Source of the DNA: Bacteroidota bacterium
Lineage (GTDB): Bacteria > Bacteroidota > Bacteroidia > B-17B0 > Aurantibacillaceae
Assembly (NCBI GenBank): GCA_003153315.1
Contig: PLYA01000061.1
Span: 1-51,330 of the forward strand
Length of the DNA: 51,330 nucleotides
Direction of reading: 5' to 3'
In this document: one piece after another, positions 17,160-26,300 of the stretch
Layout of the letters: each line of letters opens with the position of its first letter
Position numbering within the stretch: position 1 is the stretch's first letter
Notes under the pieces: model-generated
What the model was told of the DNA's origin: nothing
The model's database searches: none
Seen by the model: the letters and a program-made list of their open reading frames with translations, nothing else
Position numbers and translations under genes: made by a program

Positions 17160-17453
17160 AATTGCTTGGTTGCCAGTTGCTATTGCTTAACTATCGATTG
17201 TTATTGCCTGGTTGTCGGTCACTATTGCTTGGCTGTCAATTGCTATTGCTTAATTGTCGGTTGCTATTGCTTAACTATCGGTCACTATTGCTTGATTGTC
17301 AGTTGCTATTGCTTGATTGTCTGTCACTATTGCTTGGTTGTCAGTTACTATTGCTTCGCTGTCAATTGCTATTGCTTAATTGTCGGTTGCTATTGCTTTA
17401 TTATCGCTTGCAATCCAAGTAATGTCAATTGCAATCCAAGCATCGTCAGTTGC
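17160..17453. repeat. 21-bp tandem repeat array B (14 units)
   Basis: Fourteen units of exactly 21 bp, starting at 17160, 17181, 17202 and so on to 17433. Each begins TATTGCTT (AATTGCTT or AATCCAAG at the ends), then about three variable bases, TGTC or TATC, and an RGTTGC/RGTCAC end. Units 4-5 and 10-11 repeat the same pair almost exactly, a sign of internal duplication. Two plus-strand frames and one minus-strand frame stay open through the array because 21 is a multiple of three; the two plus frames give Leu/Cys-rich heptapeptides. No convincing start codon or signal suggests these are translated. Confidence 0.93.
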
Positions 17454-17510
17454 TTTCCATCTAATGGGTTTTGTAATCCGGCGGTTTCCCGTCGCAACGC
17501 CGCAAATAAT

Positions 17511-18905
17511 TTAAGGATTATAACTCTGCAAAAGCCGGATATAAACCTTAATGCCACTGCTAATAGCGCTTAGGGGCAGTTTTTCATTGTTGGCATGTAC
17601 ACTTTCCAGCATTTCTTCCGAAAGGCGAAAGGGTAATATACCATAAGATGGAACACCAACACTCCTAAAATAACTGTTATCGGTAGTGGCAGGAAACAAA
17701 ACCGGTATTACATGCGCCGTAGGAAACTCACCTACTATTGCCCTTTTCATTTTATCATAATTACTATCCAATGCAGTTGGCTCTGATGTGGGCGATTCAT
17801 CCTCGATGGTAATTTTTATTCTCCGGTCTATAATACGGAAGAGCAGCTTTAATATATAAGGCTTCTCGGATTTATTAGGTAGCAGTCTGCAATCATAAAA
17901 AGCCGTTGCCGATTGTGCCACCTGGTTTATGGGTCCTTTGGGGTTTTGTATTTGCGTAAGCTGATAGGAGTTGGTTACCAGTGTTTTTATGGCTTCATTA
18001 TCCCTTACAATTTTTCTTCGCAGGGGTTTAAAAAGCCACCAGTTTATATGCTTTACAATAAAGCCTTTTACCCCTCCCATAATACTGCCAATTTCCTTAA
18101 AGGTTTCTTCGGCACTTTTATCTATTACTATATGTTCTTCGGCCTGGTCTATTTTCTCAATTGACTTTAATAAAATTCTATCAGCTGTTTTAGAAGACGA
18201 AACCGAGCTATGCCCCCTTGATTTTACTTTAGCTTCCAACTTTAGCCACAAACTTTTCTTCTCGGCATTTGATACAAAAAAGCATAACTCATTTTCCTTG
18301 CCGGGTATAACATGCGTTAGCCCTCCCCCACCCTCTCCAAAAACCACCATAGGTTTTAACTGAGAAAGTATTTCGGGTTGTATCATTTTAGCAGCGCCAT
18401 TCTTCCCGCCCGTTTCCTCGCCGGATAAAAACAAAATAACAATGTTGTATTTAATGGAATCTGTCTTTATGGTTTCCTTTATTTGTTTCAGCGCAAAGAT
18501 TTGCATTACCGCTAAACCCTTCATATCAATGCTTCCTCTGCCATAAATGGTATCATTATTTATGATGCCATCAAATGGTTTCTGTTGCCAAATACCTTGC
18601 TCATCTACCGGAACCACATCTATATGATTCATGAGGAGCACCGAAGGAAGTCCCCTGTTTAAAGGTACTAACGAAGCACAAAAGTTATAAGAAGAATCAG
18701 CATCCGTAAACACGGTAGTATAAAAGCCAAATTGCTCACAAACACTTTTCAAATATAGTCCGGCAGGTTTCTCGTTACCTGTTATGCTCTTATATCTAAG
18801 ATACTCTGATAATACTGCGGAAGGCTCTTGTTGAGATACACCTATCGAGAAATAAAAAACAAAGAAACAAACAACAACCCTTTTAAAAGCACTTCCGTTT
18901 ATCAT
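17511..18905 (-). CDS. Exported M20-family metallopeptidase
   Basis: A 464-residue zinc peptidase of the M20 (carboxypeptidase Ss1/ArgE/DapE-like) family with an N-terminal signal or anchor (VVVCFFVFYFSIGVSQ). Metal-site motifs are in place: LLMNHIDVVPVD (His and the catalytic Asp two residues on), YGRGSIDMKG (bridging Asp), and LFLSGEETGG (catalytic Glu pair). A dimerisation insert with CRLLPN follows and a late His lies in SVHANNEKL. It probably trims peptides outside the cytoplasm. Its stop is 57 bp from array B. Upstream, TTG, 18 bp and TATATTTA form a plausible promoter shared back-to-back with the M1 gene. Confidence 0.88.
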   Translation of the reverse strand: MINGSAFKRVVVCFFVFYFSIGVSQQEPSAVLSEYLRYKSITGNEKPAGLYLKSVCEQFGFYTTVFTDADSSYNFCASLVPLNRGLPSVLLMNHIDVVPVDEQGIWQQKPFDGIINNDTIYGRGSIDMKGLAVMQIFALKQIKETIKTDSIKYNIVILFLSGEETGGKNGAAKMIQPEILSQLKPMVVFGEGGGGLTHVIPGKENELCFFVSNAEKKSLWLKLEAKVKSRGHSSVSSSKTADRILLKSIEKIDQAEEHIVIDKSAEETFKEIGSIMGGVKGFIVKHINWWLFKPLRRKIVRDNEAIKTLVTNSYQLTQIQNPKGPINQVAQSATAFYDCRLLPNKSEKPYILKLLFRIIDRRIKITIEDESPTSEPTALDSNYDKMKRAIVGEFPTAHVIPVLFPATTDNSYFRSVGVPSYGILPFRLSEEMLESVHANNEKLPLSAISSGIKVYIRLLQSYNP

Positions 18906-19047
18906 ATAAATTTAGGAACGTATAAATATAGATAAATTGTTTTTAAGCCAAGTTTTGTCCCATTATTCCTAAAATTAAACCACTCGTAAAAAAACAAAGT
19001 ATCAATCGCATAAAAATTGCATTTTTGCTGAAAATTAAACTAAAGCT

Positions 19048-21696
19048 ATGATTGGCAAAAAACTACTTATAATTGCGTTTGCGATATTGTTTATTTCACC
19101 GCTTGCATTTGCACAGAAAAAGAACAAGAAAGATAAAGGAGAAAAAGAAGAAATTATACTTGTAAAAACAGATACGGTTTTTGTAGATAAAAAACCTCCG
19201 CTTCCTGTTCCAATTAAATACCGTGGGGCTAATCCTAAAAGCAACGATGTTGTACATACCAAACTGGAAGTGAAATTTGACTGGCAAAACAGCTGGCTTT
19301 ATGGTAAGGCAACTATTGATGTAAAGCCCTATTTCTATCCCGTTAAAAAGCTATACTTGAATGCCCGTGGCATGGATATCAATAAAGTGCAGTTAGTGGG
19401 CGCAAAAGGCAACAGCGATTTAAAGTATGTATATGAGAACGATTCTTTAAAAATTGATTTGGATAAAGAATATACCCGCAATGATAAATATACCGTTTTT
19501 ATTGATTACAAATCTAAACCAAACGAACTAAAAGCGGGTGGCAGCAGAGCTATTACGGATGATAAAGGTTTATACTTTATTAACCCTAAAGGAGAAGATA
19601 AAAGTAAAATGCCTCAAATATGGACGCAAGGAGAAACTCAAAGTAACTCGGCTTGGTTTCCTTGCATAGATAGTCCGAATGAAAAAATGACGGATGAGAT
19701 TTACATGACTGTGGATGATAAATACACAACACTATCAAACGGATTACTTACTGATAGTAAAAAGAATGCAGATGGTACCCGCACCGACCATTGGAAAATG
19801 GATATGCCACATGCTGTCTATTTGGTAATGATGGGCGTAGGCGAATTTAAAAAGGTGATTGATAAACCTTGGAATGGAAAAGAAGTTAGTTATTACGTAG
19901 AGAAAGAATACGAACCTTATGCAAAAGCTATATTTGGTTTAACACCTGAAATGATAGAGTTCTTCTCTACTAAATTAGGTGTACCTTATGCATGGCAAAA
20001 ATATGCGCAAATTGTTGCCAGAGATTATGTATCGGGTGCTATGGAAAACACATCAGCTACTTTGCATGGCGATTTTGTGTATCAAACGGAACGTGAATTG
20101 CTTGATGGAAGCAAAGGAGAAGATGTTATTTCTCACGAGTTATTCCACCAATGGTTTGGCGATTTGGCAACCTGCGAAAGCTGGAGTAACCTTTCTTTAA
20201 ATGAATCTTTTGCAACATACGGCGAGTATTTGTGGCAGGAATATAAGCACGGTGCTGATGCTGCAGATGCGCATAGTTATAGTAGTCGTCAAGGTTATAT
20301 GGCACAAACCGCACAAAAAGACCCTCCGCTTATTCGTTTTGAATATGATGGTCGTGAAGATATGTTTGATGGAATCAGTTATAATAAAGGCGGACAGATA
20401 TTACACATGCTTCGTAAAGAAGTGGGAGATGATGCCTTCTTTGCTTCGTTGAAATTATATTTAGAGAAGAATCGCTTTAAGAATACCGAGTACAACGACC
20501 TACGTATGGCTTTTGAAGAAACAACCGGTCAGGATTTAAACTGGTTCTTTAACCAATGGTATTTAAAAGGAGGGCATCCGGTATTAGATATTAATTACAG
20601 TTATGATGCGGCAGCCAAACAAGTAAAAATAAAGATTGATCAAAAGCAGGACTTTGAAGAGAATCCTTTATACAAAATGCCTGTGTATATTGATTTGTAT
20701 TATGGAGACGGAGCTAACAAAACAGTTAAAAGAGAAAAAATTACGGTTACTAAAGTAAGCGAAGAGTTTACTCTTTCATCTGATTCAAAACCCTCTTTAA
20801 TAAACTTTGACGGAGAGAAACAATTGCTTTGCCAAAAAACAGAAAACAAAACGCTGGAAGAGTATGTGTATCAATATAAAAATGCATCCAAGTATTTAGA
20901 CAGATTGGAAGCTATCAATCAATTTAAAGATAACCTTGCCAATACCAGTGTGTATGCAACAGTTAAACTTGCTTTAAATGATAAATGGGATGGACTGCGT
21001 TCTAAAGCCCTTAAACTTTTAGAGGAAGCAGATGCCTCAAAACTTAGCGAACTGAAACCATTGGTTATTAAAATGGCTCAAAGCGATGAGAAAACCAAAG
21101 TGCGTGCCGAAGCAATTATGTATTTAGTTGCGCATTATAAAAATGATGCTGATGTGAAAACGATTTATACTGCTGCACTTACCGAGAAATCATATTTAGT
21201 AATGGGAGCAGGTTTAAGTGCCTTAGCAAAAGAAAACCCCCAAGCTGCCATGCAAAAATCTAAAGAGTTGGAGAATGAGAACAGCGATAACATCCGTTTT
21301 ACCATTATGGATTTATATTCTAACTACGGAGATGACGGCAATAATCCGTTTTTCGTAAAACAAAAAGATAATTTTACAGGCTTTGAAAGCATTGGCTTTG
21401 TCAACATATACGGACAATATTTAAAACATTGCAGCAAAGATGAAACGGTGCTTAACGGAGCTTCTATCCTTAAAACATATACCGAAAAAGGAAAGAATGT
21501 GTATGTAAAATACTCGGCACAAAAGGCTTTAAAGGATTTGGTAAAAATGTATCAGGATAAGGAAGATGAATTAACCTCTAAACTGGAAGATATTAAAAAA
21601 CAGAATGGAGACGCATCTTCCGTAAATAACCAGCTTACTACTGTTACAGCAACCAAAGCCAAACTAAAAGAAATTTACGAGGCTGCTAAGGCATAA
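19048..21696 (+). CDS. M1-family aminopeptidase
   Basis: An 882-residue exported zinc aminopeptidase (signal peptide ending LAFAQ). The exopeptidase motif SGAMENTSATLH precedes the zinc site H363-E364-x-x-H367 with E386 (HELFHQWFGDL...NESF). Then come about 350 residues of beta and HEAT-like helical repeats, and a predicted coiled coil near the C-terminus (KEDELTSKLEDIKKQ). A lysine-rich stretch directly follows the signal peptide. It would remove N-terminal residues from peptides in the periplasm. No T9SS tail is present. Divergent from the M20 gene. Confidence 0.93.
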   Translation: MIGKKLLIIAFAILFISPLAFAQKKNKKDKGEKEEIILVKTDTVFVDKKPPLPVPIKYRGANPKSNDVVHTKLEVKFDWQNSWLYGKATIDVKPYFYPVKKLYLNARGMDINKVQLVGAKGNSDLKYVYENDSLKIDLDKEYTRNDKYTVFIDYKSKPNELKAGGSRAITDDKGLYFINPKGEDKSKMPQIWTQGETQSNSAWFPCIDSPNEKMTDEIYMTVDDKYTTLSNGLLTDSKKNADGTRTDHWKMDMPHAVYLVMMGVGEFKKVIDKPWNGKEVSYYVEKEYEPYAKAIFGLTPEMIEFFSTKLGVPYAWQKYAQIVARDYVSGAMENTSATLHGDFVYQTERELLDGSKGEDVISHELFHQWFGDLATCESWSNLSLNESFATYGEYLWQEYKHGADAADAHSYSSRQGYMAQTAQKDPPLIRFEYDGREDMFDGISYNKGGQILHMLRKEVGDDAFFASLKLYLEKNRFKNTEYNDLRMAFEETTGQDLNWFFNQWYLKGGHPVLDINYSYDAAAKQVKIKIDQKQDFEENPLYKMPVYIDLYYGDGANKTVKREKITVTKVSEEFTLSSDSKPSLINFDGEKQLLCQKTENKTLEEYVYQYKNASKYLDRLEAINQFKDNLANTSVYATVKLALNDKWDGLRSKALKLLEEADASKLSELKPLVIKMAQSDEKTKVRAEAIMYLVAHYKNDADVKTIYTAALTEKSYLVMGAGLSALAKENPQAAMQKSKELENENSDNIRFTIMDLYSNYGDDGNNPFFVKQKDNFTGFESIGFVNIYGQYLKHCSKDETVLNGASILKTYTEKGKNVYVKYSAQKALKDLVKMYQDKEDELTSKLEDIKKQNGDASSVNNQLTTVTATKAKLKEIYEAAKA

Positions 21697-21735
21697 TAAA
21701 AGCCATTGCATAAAGAGCTTTTATCTGTAATTTCG
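21696..21735 (+). promoter_or_regulatory. Inverted repeat and probable promoter before the DUF3109 gene
   Basis: ATAAAAGC (21696-21703) pairs with GCTTTTAT (21717-21724), overlapping the M1 stop region, but no T-run follows, so termination is doubtful. In the same stretch TTG (21706-21708), 19 bp and TAATTTCG (21728-21735) give a near-consensus promoter for the next gene. Confidence 0.4.
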
Positions 21736-21742
21736 CCCTCTT

Positions 21743-22327
21743 ATGATTTCAATAGATAACACTCTTTTATCGGACGAACTTTTTGAAGAGAAATTCGTTT
21801 GCGATTTGCATGCCTGCAAAGGTCAATGCTGCATTAGTGGAGAAAGTGGTGCTCCGCTTGATTTAGATGAGTTACCCCTTATTGAAGGAGTAGTTGATAA
21901 AGTAAAACCTTACTTGAACAAAAAAGGATTAAAGGCTATCGAAAAGTATGGTCCTTATGTATTAGACAGCGACGGCGATTATACTACCACGCTTGTTGGT
22001 AAAGAAAAAGAATGTGCCTTTGTGGTTTTTGATGAAGACAAGATTGCTAAGTGTGCCATAGAAATGGCTCATAAAGATGGTGTAATTGACTGGCAAAAAC
22101 CAATTTCCTGCCATTTATACCCTATACGTATTACGCCACATAAAACCTACGATGCACTTAATTACCACCGCTGGAAAATATGTAAAGATGCTTGTGCCTG
22201 TGGTGTGAAATTGAATGTGCCTGTGTTTAAGTTTTTAAAAACTCCACTTATTCGCAAATACGGAAAGGCTTGGTACAATAAAGCAGAAAAGGCTTACAAG
22301 GAGCATAGCGATTTAAAGAAAGCTTGA
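21743..22327 (+). CDS. DUF3109 family cysteine-cluster protein
   Basis: A 194-residue cytoplasmic protein of the DUF3109 family, common in Bacteroidota. It shows the cysteine cluster CDLHACKGQCC (residues about 20-30), further conserved cysteines in KECAFVVFDEDKIAKCAIE, the ISCHLYPIRI motif and the CKDACACG motif. Eight or more cysteines suggest a metal or Fe-S centre, as in the related YkgJ/CxxCxxCC proteins, but no activity is established. Its stop overlaps the rsgA start, so the two are translationally coupled. Confidence 0.88.
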   Translation: MISIDNTLLSDELFEEKFVCDLHACKGQCCISGESGAPLDLDELPLIEGVVDKVKPYLNKKGLKAIEKYGPYVLDSDGDYTTTLVGKEKECAFVVFDEDKIAKCAIEMAHKDGVIDWQKPISCHLYPIRITPHKTYDALNYHRWKICKDACACGVKLNVPVFKFLKTPLIRKYGKAWYNKAEKAYKEHSDLKKA

Positions 22328-23262
22328 GTGTGCGCGCATTAGTATTAAAATCTACTGGAAACTTGTACAGATTGTGCACAGATAAAGGTGATATACTAAT
22401 GGCAAACCTTGCAGGAAAGATACGTCTGGAGTTACGCAAAACTACCAGTCCATTGGTGGTAGGGGATAATGTAGAGGTTGAACAAAGCAACGATAGTGCA
22501 CTTATCACAAAAATATATCCCCGAAAAAATTATATCATTCGTAAGTCACTTAATCTAAGTAAGCAAACACATATACTGGCTGCCAATATAGATCAGGCTT
22601 ATTTATTGGTTACATTGGTGTTTCCGCGAACATCAACCGGGTTTATCGATAGGTTTTTAGTTACCACCGAAGCCTATAGAATACCTGCTAAGATTATCTT
22701 TAATAAGATTGATTTGTTGAATGAGGAGTTGAAAAAAGTGCAACAGGAATTAGTTAGCATGTACACCTCTTTAGGATATGAGTGCATTGAAATATCTGCT
22801 TTGAAAAAAGAAGATGTAGATAAAGTTAAAAACAGTTTAAAAGATAAACTTACCCTGCTTGCCGGACATAGCGGGGCGGGTAAATCAACATTAATTAACA
22901 ACATACAAGCTAACCTGGGTTTAAAGACAGGTAATCTTTCTGCCGCTCATTTAAAAGGAAAGCACACCACCACGTTTTCCGAGTTGCATAAACTGGATGA
23001 CGGAGGTTATATAATTGATACCCCTGGCATAAAAGAGCTTGGCCTGGTTGAAATGAAAAAGGAAGAAGTGGGGCATTATTTTCCTGAGTTTAGAAAGCTG
23101 ATGAACCAATGCAAGTTTAATAATTGTACGCATACCATAGAACCCGGCTGCGCTGTGCTAAAAGCTTTGGAAGAAGGCAAAATTTACGAAGAAAGATACC
23201 ATAATTACTTGGGCATACTTAACAGTGAGGAAACCAACTGGACTGCTTGGGAGAATAAGTAG
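22324..23262 (+). CDS. rsgA: Ribosome small-subunit-dependent GTPase A
   Basis: A 312-residue late-stage 30S assembly GTPase. An N-terminal OB fold is followed by a circularly permuted GTPase with motifs in the order G4 (FNKIDLL), G1 (GHSGAGKSTLIN) and G3 (DTPGIKELG). The C-terminal zinc finger reads CKFNNCTHTIEPGC. The start is either TTG at 22324, overlapping the DUF3109 stop by four bases, or the in-frame GTG at 22330. Both give the expected MRALVLKSTG-type N-terminus. Confidence 0.95.
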   Translation: MSVRALVLKSTGNLYRLCTDKGDILMANLAGKIRLELRKTTSPLVVGDNVEVEQSNDSALITKIYPRKNYIIRKSLNLSKQTHILAANIDQAYLLVTLVFPRTSTGFIDRFLVTTEAYRIPAKIIFNKIDLLNEELKKVQQELVSMYTSLGYECIEISALKKEDVDKVKNSLKDKLTLLAGHSGAGKSTLINNIQANLGLKTGNLSAAHLKGKHTTTFSELHKLDDGGYIIDTPGIKELGLVEMKKEEVGHYFPEFRKLMNQCKFNNCTHTIEPGCAVLKALEEGKIYEERYHNYLGILNSEETNWTAWENK

Positions 23263-23334
23263 GGCGGTTTTATTGCCAATTATTTTATAACACGGCCAAC
23301 AAAACAATCTGAAGTATTTTTTTCAACAAAGTCA

Positions 23335-23377
23335 TTTGCAGCCAATCTCTTACCTAACTTTATCAGATAATCTGATA
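23335..23377 (+). promoter_or_regulatory. dnaE promoter region with palindrome over the start of the leader
   Basis: TTTG (23335-23338), 16 bp and TAACTTTA (23355-23362) form a plausible promoter. Overlapping the last two bases of the box and filling the space to the ATG at 23383 is a near-perfect palindrome: TATCAGAT (23361-23368), one central base, ATCTGATA (23370-23377). A dimeric repressor or an mRNA hairpin at the start codon are both possible. Confidence 0.45.
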
Positions 23378-23382
23378 CGTGC

Positions 23383-26300
23383 ATGTTTTTAATATTTGAT
23401 ACCGAAACAACGGGCTTGCCCCGCAACTACAACGCCCCTTTAAGTGATAGCGATAACTGGCCCCGCGTAGTACAAATTGCCTGGCAGTTGCATGACGTGA
23501 AGGGTAACCTACTTTCTGCCAACAGCATTATTGTTAAACCTAATGGTTTTACTATTCCTTTTAATGCGGCACAGGTACATGGCATTAGTACCGAGCGTGC
23601 TTTGACAGAAGGCGAAGATTTGCAGGTCGTAATGAATGAGTTTGTCGAGGTTGTGAAACAAACAAAATATTTATGCGGACATAATATAGAATTTGATTTA
23701 AGTATTGTCGGTGCCGAGTTTATTCGCTTGGGCATGCCTGATTACTTTAGTGGCAAGCCAGTTATAGATACTAAGAATGATGATGTAACTGAGTTTTGTG
23801 CCATTCCCGGTGGACGAGGCGGAAAATACAAATGGCCAAAATTAGAAGAGCTTTATGTAAAGCTATTTAATCAGGGCTTTGAGGCGGCACACAATGCAGC
23901 CTTTGATGTGCAGGCTACAGCTAAAGCTTTCTTTGAATTACTGAAAAGAAGTATTCTTAAAGTAAGCGAACTACCAAATTCAGAACTTCAAACTATAAAT
24001 TACGTCTCTCCTGATTTAAGCGAATTGCTTTCATCTGAAAAGAAACTAAAGAATCAAGAGGCAAAGACTAAGGATGTAAAAGAAACTTCAACTGCTGAAG
24101 TTCAAACTTCTAATATAAAGTTTACTCACTTACACAACCATACGCAATACTCTGTTTTGCAAGCCACCAGCGATATTGATGATATGGTAAAACGAGCCAT
24201 CAGCTTTGGTTCTCCTGCCCTTGCCATTACCGACCATGGAAATATGTATGGTGCTTTTTTGTTTTGGCAAAGTGTTGATAAACAAAATAAAGCCATTAAA
24301 GCGCACAATGATGCCATTGATAAAGGAGAAAAAGAAGGAGCAAAAAAACAAGAGTTAAAAGCTATCATTGGTTGCGAGCTTTATATTTGTAAAGACCGGC
24401 TTGATAAATCAAAACAGGATAATGGTTTTACACAGGTATTTTTAGCGAAGAATAGAAGCGGGTATCAAAACCTCTCCAAACTAAGCTCCATAGGCTTTAC
24501 AGAAGGTTCTTATTATGTACCTCGTATTGATAGGGAAGCTTTATCACGACATAAAGACGGATTGATTGCCACAACAGGTTCATTAAGCGGAGAAATTCCT
24601 AACCTGATTTTGAATGTAGGAGAAACTCAGGCTGAGGAAGCTTTTATTTGGTGGAAGGAACAATTTGGCGATGATTTTTATGTTGAGTTAAACAACCATA
24701 ACTTACCTGAAGAGGCTGCCGTAAATGAAACTTTGCTTCGCTTTGCAAAGAAGTACGGCGTTACCTATTTTGCTGCTAACAACAATTACTACCTCGATAA
24801 AAAAAATGCAGCAGCTCATGATGTTTTACTTTGTGTAAAAGATAACCAGTTAAAAGAAACCCCCATTGGACGTGGACGTGGCTTCCGTTACGGTTTTCCA
24901 AATCAGGAGTTCTATTTTAAATCTCCTGCCGAGATGCAAAAGGTTTTCAGTGATATGCCTGAAGCATTGGAGAACACAAATGAAATTGTAAACAAAATAG
25001 AATCGTTTAAGCTTGGCAGAGATGTATTGTTACCTAAATTTAATATACCCAATGAGTTTAAAGATGTTCGTGATGAAGACCCTACAGATGAAGGAAAAGG
25101 TAACCGTGGCGAGAATGCTTATTTAAAACATCTTACTTATGAAGGAGCAAAAACTCGTTACCCTGATTTAAGCCCTGAAATAAAAGAGCGTATAGATTTT
25201 GAATTGAGTGTAATGGAGCGTATGGGTTTTCCGGGTTACTTCTTAATCGTATCAGATTTTACAACTGAAGCACGTAGGTTGGGTGTGAGTGTAGGCCCTG
25301 GTCGTGGAAGCGCCGCAGGGTCTGTAGTTGCTTATTGTTTGGGTATTACAAACATAGACCCTATTAAATATGACTTACTCTTTGAGCGTTTCTTAAACCC
25401 CGATCGTATATCTATGCCCGATATAGACATAGACTTTGATGATGAAGGGCGTGATAAAGTAATTGATTATGTAATTAAAAAATACGGAAGCAATCAGGTA
25501 GCGCAAATTATTACCTATGGTACCATGGGCGGTAAATCAGCTATTCGTGATGCGGCACGTGTACTCAACTTATCATTGCCGGATGCAACAGTACTTACAA
25601 AATCGTACCCCGAATCATTAGCGGCTTCACTAAAAGCCTTGCTTAGTCCGGAAGGAATTGACAAAAAATATTTAGAAGAAATAAAAGACAGACGCGAGTT
25701 TGTCGAACAATCGCATAATTTCAGGAAGCTGGCAGATGGGAAAACCCTGCAGGCAGAAGTTTTAAAACAAGCTTATGACTTAGAAGGTTGTGTGCGTAAT
25801 ACAGGTATTCATGCTTGCGGAGTAATCATCACACCTGATGAGATGAGCAAGTTTGTGCCCGTTTGTAAGGCCAAAGACAGCGATATGTTGGTTACACAAT
25901 TCGATAACTCTGTTGCAGAATCAGCAGGATTGTTGAAGATGGACTTCTTAGGTTTACGTACCCTCACCATTATTAAAGATGCACTTAAACATGTTAAGCA
26001 CCGTCATAATTTAGAAATTGATATTGATGCCATTCCACTGGATGATAAAAAAACCTACGAACTTTTTCAGCGTGGAGAAACCAATGGTATATTTCAGTTT
26101 GAAAGTGCAGGTATGCAGAAATACCTGAAGGACTTAAAACCCGATTCCTTCACTGACCTAATTGCCATGAACGCCCTGTATCGTCCGGGTCCAATTGCAT
26201 ACATTCCTAATTACATTAACCGTAAACATGGTAAAGAACCTATTGTTTATGACTTAGAGGGGATGGATGAATTCCTTAAAGAGACTTATGGCATTACCGT

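Noticed and set aside
17160..17453. Array B as a CRISPR array
   Set aside because: Units are directly adjacent with no unique spacers, the repeat itself varies, and no cas genes lie in the window. The same applies to arrays A, C, D and E.
17162..17573. Leu/Cys-rich open frames across array B as genes
   Set aside because: Any tandem repeat with a unit divisible by three stays open in frames lacking a stop in one unit. There is no start context, promoter or known family, and two frames are open at once.
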